NCBI RefSeq assembly: GCF_030411995.1
Contig: NZ_JASNRC010000010.1
Location: forward strand, 1-64,000
Origin: Massilia sp. YIM B02769
Lineage (GTDB): Bacteria > Pseudomonadota > Gammaproteobacteria > Burkholderiales > Burkholderiaceae_D
DNA: 64,000 bases
Direction: 5' to 3'
The translations under genes were made by a program, and so were the position numbers. How positions within the stretch are numbered: position 1 is the stretch's first letter; every line of letters starts with the position of its first letter. Below the pieces are notes generated by a model, which had not been told where the DNA came from, searched no databases, and saw only the letters and a list, made by a program, of their open reading frames with translations. Below are positions 16,414 to 22,916 of this stretch, in pieces.

Positions 16414-16512
16414 ATGCGCAAGATGATCATGATGGCAATTGCCGGCTTTATCTGGAAAAAGATCCAGACCCGTATGAACCGCCCGGGCAGCGCCCCGGTA
16501 CGCCGCTATTAA
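16414..16512 (+). CDS. 32-residue basic small protein
   Basis: A short frame with a strong ribosome binding site (AAGGAG at 16401-16406, seven bases before ATG 16414). The product begins MRKMIMMAIAGFIWKKIQTR and ends RPGSAPVRRY. It has a Met-rich amphipathic or membrane-associating helix and a net charge of about +9. An imperfect hairpin with a T-run follows at 16529-16568, so the gene has both translation and termination signals. It could be the last gene of the SDR-ku transcript. Function unknown; the strong signals are why I list so short a gene. Confidence 0.55.
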   Translation: MRKMIMMAIAGFIWKKIQTRMNRPGSAPVRRY

Positions 16513-16528
16513 TCAGACGACGTCAGCA

Positions 16529-16568
16529 CCCGTCCAGCAGGCGCTTAGGCTGCTGGCCGGACTTTTTT
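16529..16568 (+). terminator. Imperfect rho-independent terminator
   Basis: GTCC-AGCAG pairs with CTGCT-(bulge)-GGAC and is followed by six T residues at about 16563-16568. It lies just after the 32-residue gene. Confidence 0.5.
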
Positions 16569-16651
16569 GATGTGACCTGCGCACGCTGCCCAGTCGCATG
16601 CGGCCGCACTGTCCTGGCTGGTGACAACCTGGGCACAGCGGACAATGCAGC

Positions 16652-17098
16652 TCAGCGCCGGGCAAGCACCGTCGTGTATTCGTGGACCGGAGCAAGACTC
16701 GACAGCATCCTGCTCGGCAGAAGCACGGTCGCGTGAATCCGGCTGCTGTCGGACCTGTCCGGTTCCTGGACCACGATCTTGACCTGCTGCCGGCGCCCCA
16801 CGAACACATAAGGCGACACCGCCACCAGCTGCAAAGGCGCGCCTTTGCCGATGCGCGCGTACATGCGATTACCCCACATGCCGAGCGACATGTTCGACCC
16901 GTTCGACAGCGTGTACTCACCTGCTACCGCGTCGAACTCGTCATACCAGACATTGTGGAGTTGAGGCGGCAAAGAGATACGCTCCGGCGTACCCGTCACC
17001 CGCACCGCTGCTTCCACGTCCGGCGCCTGGCCCTGCGGGGCCTGGGCAACGGCGATGGCCGGCCACAGGCAGGCAAATCCGATGATCATGCGTTTCAT
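16652..17098 (-). CDS. Exported hypothetical protein, paralogue of 19911-20333
   Basis: A 148-residue exported protein with signal peptide MKRMIIGFACLWPAIAVAQA. The mature part contains VAGEYTLSNGSNMSLGMWGN, then YARIGKGAPLQLVAVSPYVF and a Val/Gln-rich strand. The same pattern (G-Y-LSNG, ARI-x-AP-LVAV-PY-FV) recurs in the protein at 19911-20333, so the two are paralogues flanking the first catalase and the IS element. It probably folds as a small beta-rich periplasmic protein. No named family is recognised. It is divergent from the catalase gene, with about 210 bp of AT-rich promoter sequence between the starts. Confidence 0.7.
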   Translation of the reverse strand: MKRMIIGFACLWPAIAVAQAPQGQAPDVEAAVRVTGTPERISLPPQLHNVWYDEFDAVAGEYTLSNGSNMSLGMWGNRMYARIGKGAPLQLVAVSPYVFVGRRQQVKIVVQEPDRSDSSRIHATVLLPSRMLSSLAPVHEYTTVLARR

Positions 17099-17309
17099 GA
17101 TGTCTCCCTCGCAAAACGACGATGGCGTCCTGGCGCGCCTTACCTGTTTGAGTATAGGCAGCAGGAGGCGCCTGGCGAGGACTTTCTGTCAGCAGCAGAG
17201 ACCGCTTAGGGATTACCTATCGAAACAATCAAATCAATCAAATTTATCTTTTTCTCTGCAGTATTTAAAATCTCTTCATCAAATAACGCAACATTGAAGA
17301 GGAGATCGT

Positions 17310-18773
17310 ATGAACCGCCCCCGCATGACCACCGCGTCCGGCATCCCGGTTGCCGACAACCAGAACTCGCTGAGCGCCGGCCCGCGCGGCCCGCTGCTGC
17401 TGCAGGACTTCCACCTGATCGAGAAACTCCAGCACTTCAACCGCGAGCGCATTCCCGAGCGCGTGGTGCACGCCAAGGGCTCCGGCGCCTACGGCAGCTT
17501 CACGGTCACGCACGACATCACCGCCTTCACCAAGGCCAAGCTGTTCGCCGAAGTCGGCAAGCAGACCGAGACCTTCCTGCGCTTCTCGACCGTGGGCGGC
17601 GAAAAGGGCAGCGCCGATACCGAACGCGATCCGCGCGGCTTCGCCCTGCGCTTCTACACCGAGGAAGGCAACTGGGACCTGGTCGGCAACAACACGCCGG
17701 TGTTCTTCCTGAAAGACCCGATCAAGTTCCCCGACTTCATCCATACCCAGAAGCGCCAGCCCGACAGCAACCTGAAGTCGGCCAACATGATGTTCGACTT
17801 CTGGAGCCAGGCGCCGGAGAGCCTGCACCAGGTGACGATCCTGTTCTCGGATCGGGGCACCCCGTACGGCTACCGCCACATGGATGGCTTCGGCAGCCAC
17901 ACCTATAGCCTGATCAACGAGAACGGCGAGCGCACCTACGTGAAATGGCACTTCAAGACGCGCCAGGGCATCAAGAACCTGAGCAATGCCGAAGCCGGGC
18001 GCCTCGGCGGCGCCGACCCGGACCACGCCGGGCGCGACCTGTTCGACGCGATCGCCGCCGGCGACTATCCGCAGTGGGACGTGAAAGTGCAGCTGGCCAC
18101 CCAGCAGCAGCTCGACGACTGGGAAGCGCGCACCGGCTGGAATCCGTTCGACTTGACCAAGGTGTGGCCGCATGGCGACTTCCCGCTGCTGCAGGTGGGC
18201 GTGCTGGAACTGAACCGCAACCCGCGCAACTACCACATGGAAGTCGAGCAGGCCGCCTTCTCGCCGGCCAACGTGCCGCCGGGCATGGGCTACTCGCCGG
18301 ACAAGATGCTGCAGGGCCGCCTGTTCGCCTACCACGACGCCCAGCTCTACCGCGTCGGGACCAACCACCAGCACCTGCCGGTGAACGCGCCGCGCTGCCC
18401 CTTCTACAACCAGCAGCGCGACGGCGCGATGGCGATCGCCGACGTCGGCGCGGCCCAGATCTACGATCCGGTGAACGCGGTTGGCAAGGGCGCCCTCGGC
18501 ATGGGCCATGGTGAAGAGGAACTGCCGCTGTACGGCAACGCCGGCCGCTTCGACTTCCGCGGCCAGGAAGACGACTTCACCCAGCCGGGCAACCTGTTCC
18601 GCCTGATGAGCGCCGAGGAAAAGCAGAACCTGTTCGACAACCTGGCCGGCCCCTTGAGCCAGGTGACCGATACGATCCTGGAACGCCAGCTGCGCCTGTT
18701 CGACAAGGCCGATCCGGATTACGGCCGTGGCGTGCGCGCCGCCCTGAAGGCGCGCGGACGCAACGTCGACTGA
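17310..18773 (+). CDS. katA: Cytoplasmic monofunctional haem catalase (clade 3)
   Basis: A 487-residue small-subunit catalase. The active-site His lies in RERIPERVVHAKGSGAYGSF (near residue 56), the distal Asn in GNWDLVGNNTPVFFLKDPIK, and the proximal haem Tyr in the MLQGRLFAYHDAQLYRVG segment, which matches the family RLFSYxDxxxxRxG signature. There is no signal peptide, so it protects the cytoplasm from hydrogen peroxide. The start at ATG 17310 has GAGGAG six bases before it. It lies between the Ku and LigD genes and only about 4 kb from a second, exported catalase. A strong terminator follows at 18797-18821. The symbol is a family-level choice; katA and katB are used interchangeably in this clade. 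Confidence 0.95.
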   Translation: MNRPRMTTASGIPVADNQNSLSAGPRGPLLLQDFHLIEKLQHFNRERIPERVVHAKGSGAYGSFTVTHDITAFTKAKLFAEVGKQTETFLRFSTVGGEKGSADTERDPRGFALRFYTEEGNWDLVGNNTPVFFLKDPIKFPDFIHTQKRQPDSNLKSANMMFDFWSQAPESLHQVTILFSDRGTPYGYRHMDGFGSHTYSLINENGERTYVKWHFKTRQGIKNLSNAEAGRLGGADPDHAGRDLFDAIAAGDYPQWDVKVQLATQQQLDDWEARTGWNPFDLTKVWPHGDFPLLQVGVLELNRNPRNYHMEVEQAAFSPANVPPGMGYSPDKMLQGRLFAYHDAQLYRVGTNHQHLPVNAPRCPFYNQQRDGAMAIADVGAAQIYDPVNAVGKGALGMGHGEEELPLYGNAGRFDFRGQEDDFTQPGNLFRLMSAEEKQNLFDNLAGPLSQVTDTILERQLRLFDKADPDYGRGVRAALKARGRNVD

Positions 18774-18796
18774 GCCGACATGTGTTGAGTAGACAA

Positions 18797-18821
18797 GGCG
18801 CCGCTTGCGGCGCCTTTTTTT
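18797..18821 (+). terminator. Rho-independent terminator of catalase gene
   Basis: GGCGCCGC (18797-18804), TT loop, GCGGCGCC (18807-18814), then seven T residues. The left end of the IS element begins three bases beyond the T-run. Confidence 0.9.
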
Positions 18822-18824
18822 CGT

Positions 18825-19895
18825 GGCGCTGTCACCGTTTGCTGTGGATGAGTCCGATTGCAAGGCGAAACAATTGATCGGCAGAAGTGACCTTTCCGCC
18901 ATCGAGCATCCGGCGCCAGCCCAGGTAGTTCGGCAGCCAGCGCGACGCGACACCGTGGAAAGGCGCCAGCCACTCGCGCAAACGCTGGTGATAGGCGTTT
19001 ACGTTCTGTACGTGGATGGCGCCGTTGGGGCTCTGGCGGACACGCTTGCCGGCGCTGACATTCACGGCCTGGTGCGCCAAGCCGTGGGCGCGGGCGAAAG
19101 CCCGGTAGGCCGCGTTCGCGTCTGTCACGAGCAGCACGTCTCGGTCCAAAAACGGCAGCAGGTGGCGCTCCAGCTGGATTTTGCTGACGGGGCCTCGGCC
19201 GGTGACGGCATCGATGGTCTGCTTGTTGCTGTCGCGCGCGATGAGGATGCAGTCGAGGTCGCGTGAAATGCCGCGTCTGCTGGCGACGCCGCCCCGCTTG
19301 CGCGCCGGCCGGTCGAGCTTGCGCGAACCTTTTTGCGATTCCAGGATGAACATTTCGTCGGCTTCGGCGATACCGTTCAGGCATCCTGGCCGGTCCTCTT
19401 TCACCCGATCCAGGAAGCGATGGCGCCAGCGGAAGGCGGTATTACGATGCACGTTGACCTCGCCGGCCGCCGCACGCACCGGGCGCGACGCAAGCAGCGC
19501 ATCAAGGTAAGCAAGCCATTGTCCACGCAGCCGCAGGCGTGCCAGCGGGGTACCGGTCAAATCGTTGAAGGTGCGCCGGCAGGCGCGGCAGCGGTAGCGC
19601 TGCAGGTCGTTGGCGTGGCCGTGCCGGTGCCAGCGCTCACACTGGCAATGGGGGCAGCGGCGCTCCGCTGACTTGTACTGTCCGATCAGCGTGAGCACCT
19701 GGTGCAGCCCGGCAGCCGGCCGCAAGGCGTCGAGGACGCGCAGCCGCTGGGGCTGGTTCAGTGCGGGCAAGGCTGCGAACCACTTGGTGAAGCGCGGTTC
19801 TTTCCATGGTCGACCCGTGTCGATGGCGAGACGGGTTGGACCACGAATGAACTCAACAGTTCACCGCTCATCCATAGTTAACGGTGACAGCGCCT
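18825..19895. mobile_element. IS1595-family insertion sequence, about 1071 bp
   Basis: The ends are inverted repeats: GGCGCTGTCACCGTTTGCTG at 18825 and, read inward from the other end, GGCGCTGTCACCGTTAACTA at 19895. With the following bases (TGGATGAG in both) about 25 of 28 positions match. The element holds one transposase gene on the minus strand. The flanks are TTTTTCGT on the left and TTTTTCCGT on the right, which could be an 8-bp target duplication with one later base change or insertion. Insertion was into the T-run after the catalase terminator. The element looks intact. Confidence 0.88.
18832..19770 (-). CDS. IS1595-family transposase
   Basis: A 312-residue transposase. The N-terminal zinc ribbon is RRCPHCQCERWHRHGHANDL and YRCRACRRTFNDLTGTPLAR (four Cys in two CxxC pairs). 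A helix-turn-helix-like segment (NVHRNTAFRWRHRFLDRVKE) follows, then the ISXO2-like DDE domain. There ADEMFILES holds the first acid, LLVTDANAAYRAF the second, and VQNVNAYHQRLREWL with NYLGWRRMLD the conserved third-acid region and terminal helix. These match the IS1595 superfamily closely. Full length and without stops, so probably active. Its stop codon lies inside the left terminal repeat. It makes the element able to move by cut-and-paste. Confidence 0.92.
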   Translation of the reverse strand: MPALNQPQRLRVLDALRPAAGLHQVLTLIGQYKSAERRCPHCQCERWHRHGHANDLQRYRCRACRRTFNDLTGTPLARLRLRGQWLAYLDALLASRPVRAAAGEVNVHRNTAFRWRHRFLDRVKEDRPGCLNGIAEADEMFILESQKGSRKLDRPARKRGGVASRRGISRDLDCILIARDSNKQTIDAVTGRGPVSKIQLERHLLPFLDRDVLLVTDANAAYRAFARAHGLAHQAVNVSAGKRVRQSPNGAIHVQNVNAYHQRLREWLAPFHGVASRWLPNYLGWRRMLDGGKVTSADQLFRLAIGLIHSKR

Positions 19896-19910
19896 TTTTC
19901 CGTTCCAGGC

Positions 19911-20333
19911 TCAGCGCCGCGCCAGCGGGCTTGAGGCAACTTCCACCCAGGCCAGGCCGGTGTCCGGCACATAGCTCATCAACATGTCTTCGCCGTCCGG
20001 GCCGCGGTTGAATTCCATCGCCATCTTGCCGTCCTGCGATACGAATTTGTAGGGCGCGACGGCAACCAGCCGGATCGGCGCCTCGTTGTCGATCCGGGCG
20101 ACGATGTAACGCGGCTCGGTATGCACTTTCAGGTACCAGCCATTCGACAAGCCATAGGCGCCGGTGATCTGCCGGGCCTGCTCGTCGCGGATGCGCAGCG
20201 GCCTGACCGGCGCCTTCACTTGCACCGACGAGATCGATTCGGCATCGGCTGGCGCGGCGGCGGGCGTCTGGGCGCCTGCGCCCGAGGCCAGCGCCATCAG
20301 GGCTGCAACTGGAAACAAATAGTGTGGACGCAT
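19911..20333 (-). CDS. Exported hypothetical protein, paralogue of 16652-17098
   Basis: A 140-residue exported protein with signal peptide MRPHYLFPVAALMALASGAG ending AQT. The mature part contains QITGAYGLSNGWYLKVHTEP and YIVARIDNEAPIRLVAVAPY, the same LSNG / ARI / LVAV-PY-FV pattern as the protein at 16652-17098. It ends VASSPLARR, similar to the TTVLARR end of its paralogue. It is likely a small periplasmic beta-rich protein. No family name is known to me. The IS element ends 16 bp downstream of its stop. ATG 20333 is preceded by GGAGAGGAGCG, a strong ribosome binding site. Confidence 0.7.
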   Translation of the reverse strand: MRPHYLFPVAALMALASGAGAQTPAAAPADAESISSVQVKAPVRPLRIRDEQARQITGAYGLSNGWYLKVHTEPRYIVARIDNEAPIRLVAVAPYKFVSQDGKMAMEFNRGPDGEDMLMSYVPDTGLAWVEVASSPLARR

Positions 20334-20565
20334 GATCGCTCCTCTCCCGAGTACAGTGGACCGGCGCGCAGCGCCGGACGATCCAGTCTAGGGCCGCAGG
20401 CCCTGTTGGCAAGCGCGGCAGGCGGCTGCATCACCAAACAATCTGGATCGGCGCGCAGTCGGACGAATGCGCTATTACGCGGATGCATTGTCGACCCTCG
20501 ATTAATTGCTCAAATGCAAAAGCAGGACTACACTCGTCGTTTTCATCGACGAGTGCTATGTCACG

Positions 20566-21186
20566 ATGCGCGCCGCAAACACGCCACGCCATGCCGGTCG
20601 GATCACGACCTGGAAAGACGAACAGGGTTTTGGATTCATCACGCCGAACGGCGGCGGTGCGCCGGTCTTCGTCCACATCAAGTCGTTTGCGGCCGGCAGC
20701 CAGCGGCCGGCTGGCAACGAGATCGTGTACTACGAATTGACGGTGAACGATAAGGGGCAGCCGCGTGCCGCGAACGTGGCCTTCTACCAGCCGCGCGGCG
20801 CGCGCCAGGCGCAGCCGCGCCGCGGCAGTGCGCGGGTCTGGACCGCATGCGGCTTCCTCGGCCTGCTGGCCGTGCTGGTGCTGGCCGGATCCTGTCCGCC
20901 CTTGGTTCCCCTCGTCTACCTGGGCATGGGTGTCCTCACCTTCGGCGTCTATGCGGCCGACAAGTCCGCTGCCCGCAACGGGCGCTGGCGGACCCAGGAA
21001 AGCACCCTGCACCTGCTGGGGCTGGCCGGCGGCTGGCCCGGCGCCCTGCTGGCGCAACATTTCCTGCGCCATAAGTCGACGAAGCAGTCCTTCCAGGTCA
21101 GCTTCTGGTTCACCGTCGCCGTCAACTGCGGCGTGCTCGGCTGGTACCTGGCAGGCGCCAGGCTGGACATGCTTGCGCGGGGCTGA
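20566..21186 (+). CDS. Cold-shock domain / DUF1294 membrane fusion protein
   Basis: A 206-residue two-domain protein. Residues about 10-70 are a cold-shock (OB-fold) domain: GRITTWKDEQGFGFITPNGG supplies the RNP-1-like aromatic motif and VFVHIKSF the RNP-2. The second half is DUF1294, a small membrane domain with helices ACGFLGLLAVLVLAGSCPPL, LVYLGMGVLTFGVYAADKSA and a last helix near the end. Between them lies GRWRTQESTLHLLGLAGGWP, the DUF1294 signature. This CSD-DUF1294 architecture is known in proteobacteria, and its role is unclear; it would tether a nucleic-acid-binding domain to the inner membrane. The start at ATG 20566 is chosen on domain position; the ribosome binding site is weak. 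Confidence 0.85.
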   Translation: MRAANTPRHAGRITTWKDEQGFGFITPNGGGAPVFVHIKSFAAGSQRPAGNEIVYYELTVNDKGQPRAANVAFYQPRGARQAQPRRGSARVWTACGFLGLLAVLVLAGSCPPLVPLVYLGMGVLTFGVYAADKSAARNGRWRTQESTLHLLGLAGGWPGALLAQHFLRHKSTKQSFQVSFWFTVAVNCGVLGWYLAGARLDMLARG

Positions 21187-21260
21187 TGAAGCAAAGCGCG
21201 GCGGCCGAGGCCGCCGCGCTACACATTCCCTGCGGGTTGGTGACTGGTCACCCAGGTTGC

Positions 21261-22808
21261 TTACTCCTGCAATGCACCCGCCATCGCCGCGATCTTGCCG
21301 GCATCGGCGCCCACCGCCTTGACCAGGCGCTTGCCATAGTCGGCGTCGGCCTTCCAGAAGTGCGACAGCATGGTGTTCAGGCTATCGGCGTTCTTCACCA
21401 TCTTCAGGTCGCCCGACAGGTTGGCGATCAAATCGTCGCGGTCCTGCGCGCCCAGCGAGCGGTAGAACTCGCCGGCCTGGCGGAAGTTCAGCGTTTTCGC
21501 AATGCGGGCCTGCTGGGTGGTGCCAACCAGCGGCAGCTGGCTGCTGCGGGCGTTCGCGTCTTCCTTCAGCGGCGCCAGGCGGCTCGGCTCGTAGTTGACC
21601 ATGCCCTTGCGGTTGCCGGTGCTGGCGGCGCCATCGATGTGGTTGTTGTTCACGGCTACCAGCGGCTTGTTGATAGGCAGCGACTGGAAGTTGGCGCCCA
21701 GGCGGTGGTGCTGGGTGTCGATGTACGAGAACAGGCGGCCTTGCAGCATGCGGTCTTCCGAGGCTTCGATGCCCGGCACCAGGTTACCCGGCGCCATGGC
21801 CACTTGCTCGGTGGCTTCGAAGAAGTTCTCCGGCACCTTGTTCAGCACCATGGTGCCGACTTTGCGCTCCGGCACATTCGGCCAGATCTTGGTGGCGTCC
21901 AGCGGGTCGAAGTCGAACTTGGCGAGCTCGTCGGGTTTCAGCACCTGCACCGTCAGGTCCCAGGCCGGGTACTTGCCGGCATTGATGGCGCCGTACAAAT
22001 CGACCGTGGCGTGGCTGGTGCTCTTGCCCTGCACCGCCGCGATCTCTTGCGGACGCAAATTGCGCTCGCCCTGGCGCGACTTCCAGGCGAACTTGGCGTA
22101 CACATACTCGCCGCGGGCGTTCACCAGCTTCAGCGCGTGCACACTGCTGCCGTTCATTTCGCGGTAGCTGGCCGGGGTGCCGTAGTTCGAATACACGCGG
22201 GTCAGCATGTGGGTCGCTTCCGGCACGTGCGAGAAGAAGTCGAACACGCGTTCCGGCTCCTGTACGTTCGAGATCGGCGACGGCTTCAGGGCGTGGATCA
22301 TGTCCGGGAACTTGATCGCATCGCGGATGAAGAAGACCGGCAGGTTGTTGCCGACCAGGTCCCAGTTACCTTCTTGCGTATAGAACTTGGTGGCGAAGCC
22401 GCGCGGGTCGCGCGTGGTCTCGGCGCCGGAGCGGCTCGGGATCACGGTCGAGAAGCGCACGAACACCGGCGTTTTCGTGTTCTTGGCGAACAGCTTGGCC
22501 TTGCTCAGGTCGGACAGGTCATCGGTTGCGGTGAACTCGCCGTGGGCGCCGGTGCCGGTCGCGTGTACCACGCGCTCGGGGATGCGTTCGCGGTCGAAAC
22601 GCTGCAGCTTCTGCACCAGGTGCACGTCTTGCAGCAGGGTCGGACCGTTGGGGCCGGCGGTCTGGCTGTTCTGGTTGTCGCCGACCGGGGCGCCGTTGTC
22701 CTTGGTCAGGGTCTGGGCCTGGGCGCCTTGTGTGAGGGCGATCACGCCGGACGCCAGCGTCAGCGCGCACAGCGCCATTCGGCCGAGGGACGGGGAAGTC
22801 ATTTTCAT
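21261..22808 (-). CDS. katB: Exported haem catalase (clade 3)
   Basis: A 515-residue catalase with a Sec signal peptide (LGRMALCALTLASGVIALTQ, cleavage after GAQAQ). The catalytic His is in RERIPERVVHATGTGAHGEF, the distal Asn in GNWDLVGNNLPVFFIRDAIK and the proximal Tyr in MLQGRLFSYIDTQHHRLGAN. It should degrade peroxide in the periplasm and complements the cytoplasmic enzyme at 17310. It converges with the CSD-DUF1294 gene and lies downstream of LigD on the same strand, with a 108-bp gap holding a CTAT-N7-ATAG motif that could bind OxyR. ATG 22808 is preceded by AGGTAG; a second Met two codons later is also possible. The symbol follows the common name for periplasmic forms. Confidence 0.94.
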   Translation of the reverse strand: MKMTSPSLGRMALCALTLASGVIALTQGAQAQTLTKDNGAPVGDNQNSQTAGPNGPTLLQDVHLVQKLQRFDRERIPERVVHATGTGAHGEFTATDDLSDLSKAKLFAKNTKTPVFVRFSTVIPSRSGAETTRDPRGFATKFYTQEGNWDLVGNNLPVFFIRDAIKFPDMIHALKPSPISNVQEPERVFDFFSHVPEATHMLTRVYSNYGTPASYREMNGSSVHALKLVNARGEYVYAKFAWKSRQGERNLRPQEIAAVQGKSTSHATVDLYGAINAGKYPAWDLTVQVLKPDELAKFDFDPLDATKIWPNVPERKVGTMVLNKVPENFFEATEQVAMAPGNLVPGIEASEDRMLQGRLFSYIDTQHHRLGANFQSLPINKPLVAVNNNHIDGAASTGNRKGMVNYEPSRLAPLKEDANARSSQLPLVGTTQQARIAKTLNFRQAGEFYRSLGAQDRDDLIANLSGDLKMVKNADSLNTMLSHFWKADADYGKRLVKAVGADAGKIAAMAGALQE

Positions 22809-22874
22809 AGCTACTACCTATCGATATTACGTTTTGGATAGTTATCCTAACCGCACTGCTGGTATAGGAGAAAT

Positions 22875-22909
22875 TAATTATCCCTATTTCATCGATAGAT
22901 AAAGCCGAC
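22875..22909. promoter_or_regulatory. Candidate OxyR-type site upstream of exported catalase
   Basis: CTAT (22884-22887), seven bases, ATAG (22895-22898) reproduce the central part of the OxyR consensus ATAG-N7-CTAT-N7-ATAG-N7-CTAT. The outer quarters are weaker (ATTA and CGAC at the correct spacing). It lies about 80 bp before the catalase start. Regulation by OxyR is inference. Confidence 0.3.
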
Positions 22910-22916
22910 TAGATCG

